DNA from: Prevotella sp. UBA3288
GTDB taxonomy: Bacteria > Bacteroidota > Bacteroidia > Bacteroidales > Bacteroidaceae
Assembly (NCBI GenBank): GCA_002361655.1
Contig: DETM01000023.1
Coordinates: 25,595 to 67,310 of the forward strand
Direction of reading: 5' to 3'
DNA length: 41,716 bases
In this document: positions 7,763 through 16,253 of the stretch, in pieces
How the letters are laid out: every line of letters begins with the position of its first letter
Numbering within the stretch: position 1 is the stretch's first letter
Notes under the pieces: generated by a model
Database searches by the model: none
What the model was told of the DNA's origin: nothing
What the model saw: the letters and a program-made list of their open reading frames with translations, nothing else
Position numbers and translations under genes: made by a program

Positions 7763-9235
7763 TTATTTTAATATGGTGATGTTGACATTATCCTTTTTGA
7801 TGTTCTTGCTGTACTGGAAGGTGGCATCGTGATGGGATGTGATGTAGACATTCTTCAGGGTGATGCCGTCGATAGGCATCTCCGGCAGTCCGTTGAACTC
7901 CATGGCGAAACCGGCATTGTGGCACACCACGTTGCGGATGTCGATGTTACGGAAGATGGGGGTCTCCTCGGTCACGGGCATAGCGGGCACTTCCTTGCTG
8001 ACATCGCCGTCGGCCAAGGCCTCGGCCACCGACTTGCCACCATAATACATATTAAAGGTAAGGGCATAGGTCGCAATGTCGCTCATCGACACACCGTCGA
8101 TGAAGATATTCTCTACGATGCCACCACGACCACGCGTCGACTTGAAGCGCAGGCCCACGTCGGTACCAACGAACTGGCAGTTGCCCACCTTGATGTTCTT
8201 CACACCGCCGCTCATCTCCGAGCCTACCACAAAGCCGCCATGTCCGGCGAACACGGTGCAGCCGTCGACCACCACGTTCTCGCAGGGACGACCGCGCCGA
8301 CGGCCATCCTTGTCTTTACCGCTCTTGATGCAGATGCCGTCGTCGCCGGCATCGAAGCGCGAGTTGACAATCAGCGCGTTCTTACACGACTCAAGGTCGA
8401 GGGCATCGCCGTTCTGGGCATAGGCCGGATTGCGCACCAGCACCTGGTCGATAATGATGTTTTCACACATCAGCGGGTGAAGGTTCCAAGCGGGCGAATT
8501 CTGGAAGATGACACCCTGCAGGAGCACGTTCTTGCATTCCACCAGACTGATCATCACAGGACGCAGGAAGCGCTTCACGGCCTGCCACTCCTCTTCCGTC
8601 TGGGCGTTGGGCACATTCATGTTGGCACCCTGCTCTCCCTTGGCATAGCCCTCGGAGGGCACCCAGTAGCCCTTCTTCATCTCCTGGCTGCCGGGAATGG
8701 TCAACAGTCGTTTCCAGTGGCTTTCTGTCACTTTCGACTTCTTCACAGGGCGCCAGTACTGACCATTGCCATCGATAACGCCGTCGCCTGTGATAGAGAT
8801 GTTGGTAGCACCACGAGCACTTAGCGGCGACTGGCACCGACGGGTGTCAAGTCCCTCAAACGAGGTGCTGACAAGGGGATAGAGGCGCTCGTCGGCAGCA
8901 AACAAGATGACGGCGCCTTTCTCCAGATGCAGGTCGATGTTCGACTTGAGCACGACAGGACCGGTGAGCCACACGCCACGGGGCACCACCAGATGTCCGC
9001 CACCCTTCTGTGTCAGTGCGTCGACAGCCTTGGTGAAAGCATCTGTGCACAGCGTGCTACCGGTGTTGTCGGCACCAAAATCGCTCAGCAGCACCTGACG
9101 ATCGGGAATCGTGGGGGCACTCACCTCCGGCATGGCAAAGGGCAGATGGTCGGTGTACTTTTTGTAAGGATTAGCAGCCGGCACACTGATGGCGACGGCC
9201 AACGCAAGAATGACAATTGTAATAAACTTTCGCAT
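7763..9235 (-). CDS. Glycoside hydrolase family 28 (polygalacturonase-like)
   Basis: 490 residues with signal peptide (MRKFITIVILALAVAISVPA, then AN). The N-terminal region has the usual start of the right-handed beta-helix (LLSDFGADNTGSTLCTDAF). GH28 catalytic motifs are all present: NGDALDLES, the aspartate pair D298-D299 in AGDDGICIKSG, His332 in AGHGGFVVGSEMSGG, and R363/K365 in LRFKSTRGRGG. Family members cleave alpha-1,4-galacturonan or rhamnogalacturonan by inversion, endo or exo. The protein probably acts in the periplasm or at the surface. It is the first gene of a two-gene operon with a GH2 gene and has a clear Bacteroidota promoter upstream. No SusC/SusD pair lies in the window, so it is not part of a complete polysaccharide utilisation locus here. 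Confidence 0.93.
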   Translation of the reverse strand: MRKFITIVILALAVAISVPAANPYKKYTDHLPFAMPEVSAPTIPDRQVLLSDFGADNTGSTLCTDAFTKAVDALTQKGGGHLVVPRGVWLTGPVVLKSNIDLHLEKGAVILFAADERLYPLVSTSFEGLDTRRCQSPLSARGATNISITGDGVIDGNGQYWRPVKKSKVTESHWKRLLTIPGSQEMKKGYWVPSEGYAKGEQGANMNVPNAQTEEEWQAVKRFLRPVMISLVECKNVLLQGVIFQNSPAWNLHPLMCENIIIDQVLVRNPAYAQNGDALDLESCKNALIVNSRFDAGDDGICIKSGKDKDGRRRGRPCENVVVDGCTVFAGHGGFVVGSEMSGGVKNIKVGNCQFVGTDVGLRFKSTRGRGGIVENIFIDGVSMSDIATYALTFNMYYGGKSVAEALADGDVSKEVPAMPVTEETPIFRNIDIRNVVCHNAGFAMEFNGLPEMPIDGITLKNVYITSHHDATFQYSKNIKKDNVNITILK

Positions 9236-9268
9236 AGTATAGTTAGTTAGTTCGTAATAATTATGGAT

Positions 9269-9277
9269 GCAAAGGTA
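9269..9277 (-). promoter_or_regulatory. Bacteroidota -7 promoter element for the GH28-GH2 operon
   Basis: The minus strand reads TACCTTTGC, matching TAnnTTTGC. It ends 33 nt before the GH28 start codon and lies just after the terminator of rmuC, which fits a new transcription start. Confidence 0.7.
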
Positions 9278-9280
9278 AAC

Positions 9281-9320
9281 AAAAAAAACGAGAACCGCAT
9301 CATGATTCTCGTATTTTTTT
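9281..9320 (-). terminator. Intrinsic terminator downstream of rmuC
   Basis: A 7-bp stem ACGAGAA/TTCTCGT (9288-9294 with 9306-9312) is followed on the minus strand by eight T residues. It begins four bases beyond the rmuC stop. A T-run is also present on the plus side, but no plus-strand gene needs it. Confidence 0.75.
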
Positions 9321-9323
9321 CAT

Positions 9324-10517
9324 TTATGTCTCATCAGGCAGTGGGGGCAACTCATCGTCACCCTCTGTGCGAGGCAGCCGCTGCCGGCGCTTGGGATTCT
9401 CCTGGGCACCATATTTCAACAGTTTGGCGGCGGCCGTGGTGATGCTCATGCCCGATGCCGATGTACTACGTTTCAGGTCTTCGAAAGCCTCGCCCGTCTT
9501 GTGCAGTTGCTCGTCAACCCGCAGGAATCGCTCATAGAACTGCTGCACACGGTCGACAATTTGGCTGGCCGTCTTCATCATTTCCTGTTGATTCTCCACC
9601 TGCCGCATCTGCTTCCACGACATCTCCAGCACACGGAGCATAATGAACAGGCTCTGACTGCCGGCAATGATGACGCCCTTGTCGTAGGCCTCCTTCCACA
9701 GTCCGGGGTCATTGCCCAAGGCCAGTTGCAGGGCACTCTCGCTGAACACATACATCATCACAAAGTCGAGCCGCTGGTGGCCCTCGCGGATATAGCGGCT
9801 GTAGTTCTTGCGCGACAGTTCGTTGACATGCTGTCGCACAGAGGCCACATGACGACGCAGGGCCAACTCGCGCTGCTCGTCGGTCTGGGCGTTATAGTAG
9901 TCCTGGAAGGCCGTGAACGACATCTTCGAGTCGATGACGACATCGCGCCGGTCGGGAAAATGGAGTATGACGTCAGGCACGAGCCGATGACCATCGTCAT
10001 GAATGGTGCGTCCGTTTTCATCACGCAGGGTCGTCTGCTCCTCGAACTGCAGCCCTTCCTCCAGCCCCATCTCCTCGAGCAGTTGCTTCAGGCGCAGTTC
10101 ACCGAAGTTGCCCTGCGTCTTGTTCTCGCTGGTCAGTGCCTGGGCCAACTTGTCGGCCCGTTCGCCCACCTGCTGCGCCTGTCGGAGATTCTCTTTGATA
10201 GAGGCATCAAGACGCTCCATTGTCACCGTCTGTTCACGGTCGCTCTTCTCAACGGCATCCTTCATCTGACGGATGTTTTCGCGCAGCGGGTTGAGAATCT
10301 GCGACAGTTGCTGCTCGTTGGTCGATGACAGTTCCTGTGCACGTTCCTTCAATATCTTCTCCGATGCCGCAGTCATCTCGGCCTTGATGAGACGCATCTG
10401 CTGGTCCATCTGCCGGTCCATGTGCTGATGGGCTTTCTGTTGCCATCGGATACCCAGAAACATACCTGCCAACACTCCAACGGCCAAGCCCAACACTAAA
10501 GTCAGTATCCATTCCAT
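9324..10517 (-). CDS. rmuC: DNA recombination protein RmuC family
   Basis: 397 residues from ATG at 10517. A longer frame with a TTG start at 10550 would overlap the -7 promoter element, so the ATG that starts MEWILTLVLGLAVGVL was chosen. That start places a membrane anchor at the N-terminus, as is typical for RmuC. A coiled-coil region rich in Q, E and K follows (about residues 30-120). The conserved RmuC nuclease-like domain comes next: GNFGELRLKQLLEEMGL, VPDVILHFPDRRDVVIDSKMSFTAF, and FVMMYVFSESALQLAL. RmuC limits inversions between short inverted repeats in E. coli (family knowledge). The gene appears monocistronic, with its own promoter and terminator. Confidence 0.93.
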   Translation of the reverse strand: MEWILTLVLGLAVGVLAGMFLGIRWQQKAHQHMDRQMDQQMRLIKAEMTAASEKILKERAQELSSTNEQQLSQILNPLRENIRQMKDAVEKSDREQTVTMERLDASIKENLRQAQQVGERADKLAQALTSENKTQGNFGELRLKQLLEEMGLEEGLQFEEQTTLRDENGRTIHDDGHRLVPDVILHFPDRRDVVIDSKMSFTAFQDYYNAQTDEQRELALRRHVASVRQHVNELSRKNYSRYIREGHQRLDFVMMYVFSESALQLALGNDPGLWKEAYDKGVIIAGSQSLFIMLRVLEMSWKQMRQVENQQEMMKTASQIVDRVQQFYERFLRVDEQLHKTGEAFEDLKRSTSASGMSITTAAAKLLKYGAQENPKRRQRLPRTEGDDELPPLPDET

Positions 10518-10546
10518 CTTCTTGACTGTCTTTTTACTTTTTGAGT

Positions 10547-10555
10547 GCAAAGATA
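10547..10555 (-). promoter_or_regulatory. -7 promoter element for rmuC
   Basis: The minus strand reads TATCTTTGC, an exact match to TAnnTTTGC, 29 nt upstream of the chosen ATG. Its position argues against the upstream TTG start. Confidence 0.7.
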
Positions 10556-10572
10556 TAAAAAAAAAGAAGACT

Positions 10573-10607
10573 TTTGATGGTTATCTCACAAAAAAGTGGT
10601 ATTTTTG
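10573..10607 (+). promoter_or_regulatory. Promoter for the RSH (RelA/SpoT-like) gene
   Basis: TATTTTTG at 10600-10607 matches the -7 consensus TAnnTTTG, 24 nt before the ATG at 10632. A TTTG at 10573-10576 could be the -33 box, although the 23-nt spacer is slightly long. Confidence 0.55.
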
Positions 10608-10631
10608 TCCCCGATTTAGGTGTTTTAGGAT

Positions 10632-12878
10632 ATGACTGACCATTTTGAGTTTACCACCGAAGAGCGCGAACAAGCCCTGCTGCTCTATGCTGAACTGAAG
10701 GAGAAAATCGCCACCACTCTGGAAGATGGCGACGAGGACAAACTGCGCCGTCACCTGCACATCGTCATCGAGAGCAACCAGATACATCGTGATACCTTCG
10801 GACTGAACCCCATTGTCAGCAGCCTGCAGACGGCACTGCTCGTGGTCGACGAGATAGGCCTGCGTCGCGATGCTGTGATTGCCATCATGCTCAACCCCGG
10901 GGTGGAATGTGGTATGCTGACCATCAATGAGGCTGCCGCCGACTACGGTATGGCGGTTGGCCGCATTCTGCATGGCTTACATCATATTCAGGAACTCTAT
11001 CAGCGCAATCCTGTCAGCGAGAGCGACCGCAGTACCTTTGTACGCCAGCAGGGCGAGAATTTCCGCAACCTGTTGCTGTCGTTTGCTGAGGACATGCGCG
11101 TCATCCTCATCATGATTGCCGACCGCGTCAACCTGATGCGGCAAATCAAAGATACACCCGACAAAGAACAACAGATGCTGATCAGCGAGGAGGCGGCCTA
11201 TCTCTATGCCCCACTGGCTCACAAACTCGGTCTGTACAAACTGAAGAGCGAACTGGAGGACCTCTCGCTGAAATATCTGGAACACGATGCCTACTACCAC
11301 ATCAAGGAAAAACTGAACGCCACCAAACAGGCTCGCGATACATATATTAAGAATTTCATCGGCCCTATCGAACAGAAACTGAAAGAGGCCGGACTGACGT
11401 TCCACATGAAAGGACGCACGAAGTCGATACACTCCATCTGGCAGAAGATGAAGAAACAGAAATGTCCGTTCGAGGGTGTCTACGACCTGTTTGCCATCCG
11501 TATCATCATCGACTGCCCTAAGGAAAAGGAGAAGCAGCAGTGCTGGCAGACTTTTGCCATCATCACCGATATGTACACCTCGAACCCCAAGCGAATGCGC
11601 GACTGGCTGACTGTACCGAAATCTAATGGCTACGAAAGCCTGCACATCACCGTACTGGGACCCGAGAACAAATGGGTGGAGGTGCAGATACGCACCGAGC
11701 GTATGGACGAGGTGGCCGAGCGCGGCGTGGCTGCCCACTGGCGCTACAAGGGCATCAAGGCAGAGGGCGGCGGCATGGACGAATGGCTCAACGGCATCCG
11801 GCAGATGCTGGAAAATGCCGATGACGGTATGGAGGCCATGGACTCCTTCCGCAATGAACTGAAAGACGAGGAGGTCTACGTCTTCACCCCGAAAGGCGAC
11901 CTGATGCGGTTCCCCGCCGGTGCCACCGTGCTCGACATGGCCTACCATATCCACTCGAAGGTGGGTTCGGCTTGTACAGGAGCACGTATTAATAATAAGG
12001 TGGTGACCTTCCGTCAGGAACTGCACTCCGGCGACCAAGTGGAGATTATCACCTCGTCGACACAGTATCCCAAACAGGAGTGGCTCAACATTGTGAAGAC
12101 CTCGCGAGCCAAAGCCAAGATCCGGCTGGCCATCAAGGAGACGCAGCAGAAAGAGGCGCTTATGGTCAAGGAGACGCTGGAACGGAAATTCAAGAACCGC
12201 AAGATTGAACAGGACGAGAGCCTGATGATGCGAACGATGAAGAAACTGGGCTACAAGGAAGCCAGCGATTTCTATCGTGACATCGCCCACGACACACTCG
12301 ACGTGCAGACCGTCATTGACAAGTATGTCGAACTGCAGCAGAGCGACAAGGTCGTTACCGGCGACAATATAGCACGATCGGCCGAGGAGTTCGTGCTCGA
12401 GGACTTTGCCGGCCAGAAGCCAATGCAGAATGACGATGTACTGGTCATCGGACAAGACCTGAAAGGGGTAGACTATCAACTGGCCCATTGCTGTAATCCC
12501 ATCTACGGCGATCAGGTATTTGGATTCGTCACGGTCAGCGGAGGCATCAAGATTCACCGTTACGACTGCCCCAACGCCCCGGAGATGCGCCGGCGGTTCG
12601 GCTACCGTATCGTCAGAGCCAAATGGAGCGGCAAGGGCAGCAGCCAGTATGCCATCACCCTGCGTGTCATCGGCAACGACGATCTGGGCATCGTGAACAA
12701 TCTGACCAGCATCATTTCGAAAGACGAGAAACTGGTATTACGCAATATCAACATCGACTCCAACGATGGACTCTTCCGCGGTACACTGACCATCATGCTC
12801 AACGACAACACCCGACTGGAAGCACTCATCAAGAAACTGCGCACCGTCAAGGGCGTAAAGCAGGTGGAGAGAATATGA
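10632..12878 (+). CDS. RelA/SpoT homologue with degenerate hydrolase domain
   Basis: 748 residues with full long-RSH architecture: pseudo-hydrolase (about 20-200), synthetase (about 240-370), TGS (VYVFTPKGDLMRFPAGATVLD, about 415-475), and a C-terminal ACT domain (QYAITLRVIGNDDLGIVNNL). The synthetase is intact by eye: GRTKSIHSIWQKM, VYDLFAIRIIID, SNGYESLHITV and VEVQIRTERMDEVAERG. The RxKD-type loop reads R321-M-R323-D324, closer to bifunctional enzymes than to the acidic ExDD of E. coli RelA. In the hydrolase domain the metal-binding HD pair is N88-P89 (LNPGVEC in place of LHDVVED), the usual ITHP is GLNP, and the ADRLHNMR region reads ADRVNLMR. It should therefore make (p)ppGpp but not degrade it. 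A second, hydrolase-competent RSH would be expected elsewhere. It is separated from the kinase gene by an ATTGAGA-type repeat. Confidence 0.92.
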   Translation: MTDHFEFTTEEREQALLLYAELKEKIATTLEDGDEDKLRRHLHIVIESNQIHRDTFGLNPIVSSLQTALLVVDEIGLRRDAVIAIMLNPGVECGMLTINEAAADYGMAVGRILHGLHHIQELYQRNPVSESDRSTFVRQQGENFRNLLLSFAEDMRVILIMIADRVNLMRQIKDTPDKEQQMLISEEAAYLYAPLAHKLGLYKLKSELEDLSLKYLEHDAYYHIKEKLNATKQARDTYIKNFIGPIEQKLKEAGLTFHMKGRTKSIHSIWQKMKKQKCPFEGVYDLFAIRIIIDCPKEKEKQQCWQTFAIITDMYTSNPKRMRDWLTVPKSNGYESLHITVLGPENKWVEVQIRTERMDEVAERGVAAHWRYKGIKAEGGGMDEWLNGIRQMLENADDGMEAMDSFRNELKDEEVYVFTPKGDLMRFPAGATVLDMAYHIHSKVGSACTGARINNKVVTFRQELHSGDQVEIITSSTQYPKQEWLNIVKTSRAKAKIRLAIKETQQKEALMVKETLERKFKNRKIEQDESLMMRTMKKLGYKEASDFYRDIAHDTLDVQTVIDKYVELQQSDKVVTGDNIARSAEEFVLEDFAGQKPMQNDDVLVIGQDLKGVDYQLAHCCNPIYGDQVFGFVTVSGGIKIHRYDCPNAPEMRRRFGYRIVRAKWSGKGSSQYAITLRVIGNDDLGIVNNLTSIISKDEKLVLRNINIDSNDGLFRGTLTIMLNDNTRLEALIKKLRTVKGVKQVERI

Positions 12879-12898
12879 TTGAGAATTGAAAATTGAGA
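12878..12898 (+). repeat. ATTGAGA-type intergenic heptad repeat (copy 1)
   Basis: ATTGAGA, ATTGAAA, ATTGAGA in tandem, beginning on the last base of the RSH stop codon and filling most of the 26-nt gap to the kinase gene. The same motif fills two other short gaps in this window. Confidence 0.75.
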
Positions 12899-12904
12899 TA
12901 GACA

Positions 12905-13951
12905 ATGCAAAAGACTAAAATTGTGACTTTCGGAGAATTGCTGCTCCGCTTTTCGAAAAACGACCACTTGCGCCTGTCGCAGGGCGACTATTTCACCACC
13001 AAGTATGGCGGTAGTGAGGCCAATGTAGCAGTGTCACTGGCCACACTGGGCGACCAGGTGGAGTATATCACCCGCCTGCCGGACACCCCTGTTGGACATG
13101 CCGGTCTGCAGAACCTGATGCAACTGGGCGTCGACTGTCATCGAGTGCTCTTCGGAGGCACCCGTATCGGCACTTATTATTTAGAACCGGCAGCAGGAAT
13201 GCGCGCTTCACGTGTCATCTACGACCGTGCCAATTCGGCATGTTCGGAACTAAAACCCGGGATGATCGACTGGCACAACATTCTGAAGGATGCTGCCGTG
13301 CTCCACGTGTCGGGCATCACGACAGCCATCTCGCAGAGTTCGGCCGATGCCACTTTCGAAGCCCTCGACATTGCCGACGAGATGGGGGTCAAAGTGTCGT
13401 TCGACATCAACTATCGTAAGAACTTGTGGCGCTATGGGGCTGACCCCCGAGAAACACTGAAGCGCATGCTGTCTCGCTGCGACATGATGTTCGGCGATGC
13501 CATCGAGTTTGAATGGATCTGCCAGCGCAAACAGCCGCCCTTCACAGCCACCAACACCACATTTGAAATGCAGATGGACGAATACCGCGAATGGTTTGAA
13601 GACCTGCACCGTGAGTTTCCACGCTGCACGAAGTGGCTCATGGGCATGCGCAACATGGTGGCCTCGAGCCGCCACCTGCTCACCGCCCTACTCTACACTG
13701 CCGACTCGCCCGACGGACCATATCGGCTGCTGAAGGCACCTATCCACGATATCAACGGCGTCGTCGATGCATCCGGTGTGGGCGATGCCTTCATGGCCGG
13801 CCTGCTGCACAGTGTCTTCGCCTACCCTGACGATGCACAACGGCAGTTGAACTATTCGCTGGCAGCATCGGCACTAAAGAACACCATTCCCGGCGACTTC
13901 AACCTGGCCACCGACGATGAGATACAAGAACTACTTTCAGAGACAAAATAA
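12905..13951 (+). CDS. kdgK: PfkB-family sugar kinase, probable 2-dehydro-3-deoxygluconate kinase
   Basis: 348 residues from ATG 12905. The N-terminal ribokinase signature is VTFGELLLRF with YGGSEANVAVSLATLG. The C-terminal PfkB signature DASGVGDAFMAGLLH carries the catalytic Asp; the usual GAGD reads GVGD. Among PfkB kinases the start, the sugar-binding stretch LPDTPVGHAGLQNLMQLGVD and the FDINYRKNLW segment are most like KDG kinases. Those phosphorylate 2-keto-3-deoxygluconate from pectin or uronate breakdown to KDPG. The KDPG aldolase gene that often follows kdgK in this phylum is absent here. The nearby GH28 gene gives the assignment a plausible context, but fructokinase or another hexose kinase cannot be excluded. 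Confidence 0.8.
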   Translation: MQKTKIVTFGELLLRFSKNDHLRLSQGDYFTTKYGGSEANVAVSLATLGDQVEYITRLPDTPVGHAGLQNLMQLGVDCHRVLFGGTRIGTYYLEPAAGMRASRVIYDRANSACSELKPGMIDWHNILKDAAVLHVSGITTAISQSSADATFEALDIADEMGVKVSFDINYRKNLWRYGADPRETLKRMLSRCDMMFGDAIEFEWICQRKQPPFTATNTTFEMQMDEYREWFEDLHREFPRCTKWLMGMRNMVASSRHLLTALLYTADSPDGPYRLLKAPIHDINGVVDASGVGDAFMAGLLHSVFAYPDDAQRQLNYSLAASALKNTIPGDFNLATDDEIQELLSETK

Positions 13952-13954
13952 ACG

Positions 13955-13991
13955 AAAAGCCAAAAGAAATCTGATTTTCTTTTGGTTTTTC
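13955..13991 (+). terminator. Terminator downstream of the PfkB kinase
   Basis: CCAAAAGAAA at 13960-13969 pairs with TTTTCTTTTGG at 13975-13985 around a small loop, flanked by A-rich and T-rich runs ending in TTTTT. It lies just after the kinase stop and just before the DUF4301 promoter. Confidence 0.7.
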
Positions 13992-14012
13992 AATTTGTTT
14001 GCACTACCTTTG
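13981..14012 (+). promoter_or_regulatory. Promoter for the DUF4301 gene
   Basis: -33 TTTG at 13981-13984, a 20-nt spacer, and -7 TACCTTTG at 14005-14012. The ATG follows 37 nt later. The -33 box lies inside the descending arm of the preceding terminator. Confidence 0.75.
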
Positions 14013-14049
14013 TAGGCAGTAAAAGACTAACCAAATAATAACAACAGAA

Positions 14050-15549
14050 ATGCTATCAGAAAAAGACCTAAGACAGATTGCGCAGCGCGGTATCAGCGAA
14101 GCGCAGATTGAGACCCAACTCAACGAGTTCAAAACCGGCTTTCCCTTCCTGCGTCTGGAGGCTGCCGCCGCCGTTGGCAACGGCATCTCGGCTCTGAACG
14201 ACGAGGAGCGCAAGCAGTATGTGAAGGCTTGGGAAGACTATAAGGCCGGCGGTAAGAAAGTAGTAAAGTTCGTTCCAGCCAGTGGTGCTGCCAGCCGTAT
14301 GTTCAAGAATATGTTCGCCTTCGTCGATGCAGACTACGATGTGCCTACCACCGACTTCGAAAAGAAATATTTCAATGAGATTGAGAAGTTTGCCTTCTTC
14401 GAAGCCCTCGATGCCGTCTGTCAGAAAAACGAGGGCAAGGGCATCAAAGCCCTGATGGCAGTAGGCAACTACAAGGCCGTAGTTGCCAATATGCTGAAGG
14501 CAGAAGGTTTGAACTACGGTCAACTGCCTAAGGGCATGCTGCTCTTTCATAAGTATGCCGAGGGAGCACGTACCCCGATGGAGGAGCATCTGGTGGAGGG
14601 TGCCCTGTATGCCGCTTCCAACGGCGAGGCCCACGTTCACTTCACCGTCTCTCACGAGCACATCGCCTTCTTCAAGCAAAAGGTGGCTGAAAAGGCTGAC
14701 GGCTTCGCCAAGAAGTATGGTATCAAGTACGACATCACCTTCTCTGAACAGAAGCCCAGCACCGACACGGTGGCCGCCAATCCCGACAACACCCCCTTCC
14801 GTGAGGCCGACGGCTCACTGCTGTTCCGTCCGGGCGGACACGGTGCCCTCATCGAGAACCTGAACGAGATTGATGCCGATGTCATTTTCATCAAAAACAT
14901 CGACAACGTGGTGCCCGACCGTCTGAAACCCGAGACCGTTGAGTGGAAACAGATCATCGCCGGTGTGCTGGTCACGCTGCAGAAACAAGCCTTCGAGTAT
15001 CTCCGGCTGCTGGACAGCAATCCGTCTGAAGCCCAAATGGCTGAGATTGCACGATTCGTAGAGAAATGTCTCTGCACCAATCCTAAGCAAAACAAGGTCG
15101 ATGCTCACTACCTGCGCCAGAAACTCAACCGACCGATGCGTGTGTGCGGCGTTGTTAAAAACGTCGGTGAACCTGGCGGCGGCCCGTTCCTGACCTATAA
15201 CCAGGATGGCACTGTGAGTCTGCAGATACTCGAGAGCAGTCAGATTGACACCAACAATGCCGAATACATGAAGATGTTTACTCAAGGCACGCACTTCAAC
15301 CCTGTCGACTTGGTATGTGCCGTCAAGGACTATCAGGGCAGACCCTTCAACCTGCCCGACTATGTGGACAAGACCACCGGCTTCATCTCGTCGAAGTCGA
15401 AGGGCGGCAAAGAACTCAAAGCCCTTGAATTACCCGGTTTGTGGAATGGTGCCATGAGCAACTGGTCGACCGTATTCGTAGAAGTGCCACTTGGCACTTT
15501 CAATCCGGTGAAGACCGTCAACGACCTGTTGCGCGACCAGCATCAGTAA
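14050..15549 (+). CDS. DUF4301 family protein, possible nucleotidyltransferase fold
   Basis: 499 residues, starting at ATG 14050. The whole length resembles DUF4301, a family I know mainly from Bacteroidota. Three segments recall UDP-sugar pyrophosphorylases of the GT-A type: FVPASGAASRMFK (residues 74-86, where such enzymes have a glycine-rich nucleotide loop), RPGGHGALIENL (260-271, like the P-G-H-G segment) and VIFIKNIDNVVPD (278-290, like the NxDN strand). A glycine-rich GEPGGGPF and a Gly/Lys-rich SSKSKGGKEL follow. No signal peptide is seen, so it is cytosolic. Its own promoter precedes it, and its 3' end overlaps the convergent HAD gene by 32 nt. The family call is firm; the enzymatic inference is my own reading of motifs. 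Confidence 0.85.
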   Translation: MLSEKDLRQIAQRGISEAQIETQLNEFKTGFPFLRLEAAAAVGNGISALNDEERKQYVKAWEDYKAGGKKVVKFVPASGAASRMFKNMFAFVDADYDVPTTDFEKKYFNEIEKFAFFEALDAVCQKNEGKGIKALMAVGNYKAVVANMLKAEGLNYGQLPKGMLLFHKYAEGARTPMEEHLVEGALYAASNGEAHVHFTVSHEHIAFFKQKVAEKADGFAKKYGIKYDITFSEQKPSTDTVAANPDNTPFREADGSLLFRPGGHGALIENLNEIDADVIFIKNIDNVVPDRLKPETVEWKQIIAGVLVTLQKQAFEYLRLLDSNPSEAQMAEIARFVEKCLCTNPKQNKVDAHYLRQKLNRPMRVCGVVKNVGEPGGGPFLTYNQDGTVSLQILESSQIDTNNAEYMKMFTQGTHFNPVDLVCAVKDYQGRPFNLPDYVDKTTGFISSKSKGGKELKALELPGLWNGAMSNWSTVFVEVPLGTFNPVKTVNDLLRDQHQ

Positions 15550-16198
15550 CCTGATCAAGAATATCCGGCGGAGCGGCTGCAAAAGTAGTCGCTCCGCTTG
15601 CTACAAGGAAATCACGATCGCGGAAGCCCCACAGCACACTGATACATGGCAGGCCAGCATTACGAGCCGTCTGCAGGTCAACATCGCTGTCGCCGACATA
15701 GACAGCATGCTCGCCGTCCACACCGAGTTGCCGCAAGGCCTCAAAGACCGTGTCGGGTGCCGGTTTCTTGCGGATGCCTTCTGCCTCATGCTCACCAATG
15801 GCCACCTCGATGGTGTCGGGAAAGAAATGGCGACACAGTTCCTCAGTTGCAGCATAGAACTTATTGCTGACCACTGCCATCCGCTTGCCTTGAGCCTTCA
15901 TGGCAGCCAACAGTTCAGGTATGCCATCGTAAGGCCTTGTCCGGTCGAGCGAGTGCAACAAATAGTACTCACGAAAGGCCTTAAAGGCTGCATCGAACAA
16001 CGGATTCTTCTCGCCACCAGCCACAGCCCGTACCATCAACAGCCGCACACCATTGCCAACAAAACGGCGAATGTCATCTTTCGAGTGCTCTGGCATCCCA
16101 TGCTGACGCAGGGCATAGTTGACTGCCGCCGTCAAATCGTCGAGCGTATCCAACAGGGTCCCGTCGAGGTCAAATATGTAAGTATCGTATTGCTTCAT
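15518..16198 (-). CDS. gph: HAD-superfamily hydrolase, phosphoglycolate phosphatase-like
   Basis: 226 residues from the ATG at 16198 (MKQYDTYIFDLDGTLLDTLDD). A longer frame to 16225 would run over the promoter, so it was rejected. Motif I is DLDGTLLDT with both catalytic aspartates, motif II is the VVSNK serine region, motif III the Lys in RKKPAPDTV, and motif IV VYVGDSDVDLQTARNAG. The cap domain is helical, as in Gph/PGP enzymes. These cytosolic Mg-dependent phosphatases remove phosphate from 2-phosphoglycolate, but related HAD members act on other small phosphates. The last 32 nt overlap the end of the DUF4301 gene on the other strand, leaving no room for a separate terminator. The 5' leader appears to be nearly absent. 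Confidence 0.87.
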   Translation of the reverse strand: MKQYDTYIFDLDGTLLDTLDDLTAAVNYALRQHGMPEHSKDDIRRFVGNGVRLLMVRAVAGGEKNPLFDAAFKAFREYYLLHSLDRTRPYDGIPELLAAMKAQGKRMAVVSNKFYAATEELCRHFFPDTIEVAIGEHEAEGIRKKPAPDTVFEALRQLGVDGEHAVYVGDSDVDLQTARNAGLPCISVLWGFRDRDFLVASGATTFAAAPPDILDQVTDAGRATGR

Positions 16199-16202
16199 GG
16201 AT

Positions 16203-16211
16203 GCAAAAATA
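16203..16211 (-). promoter_or_regulatory. -7 promoter element for the HAD phosphatase (near-leaderless)
   Basis: The minus strand reads TATTTTTGC, an exact consensus match, and ends only 4 nt before the start codon. Transcription would begin at or next to the ATG. Confidence 0.6.
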
Positions 16212-16253
16212 CGAAATATTTTCAAATTTCACCTCTTTTTCTTATTTTCTTTG

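Noticed and set aside
7829..8824. A 331-residue open frame on the plus strand
   Set aside because: It is antisense to the complete GH28 gene and has a His/Val-rich shadow composition.
9501..10328. A 275-residue open frame on the plus strand
   Set aside because: It is antisense to rmuC, which has convincing domains, promoter and terminator.
10977..12557. A 526-residue open frame on the minus strand
   Set aside because: It is antisense to the RSH gene, whose domains are intact; the antisense translation is low in recognisable motifs and rich in H, L and V as expected for a codon-bias shadow.
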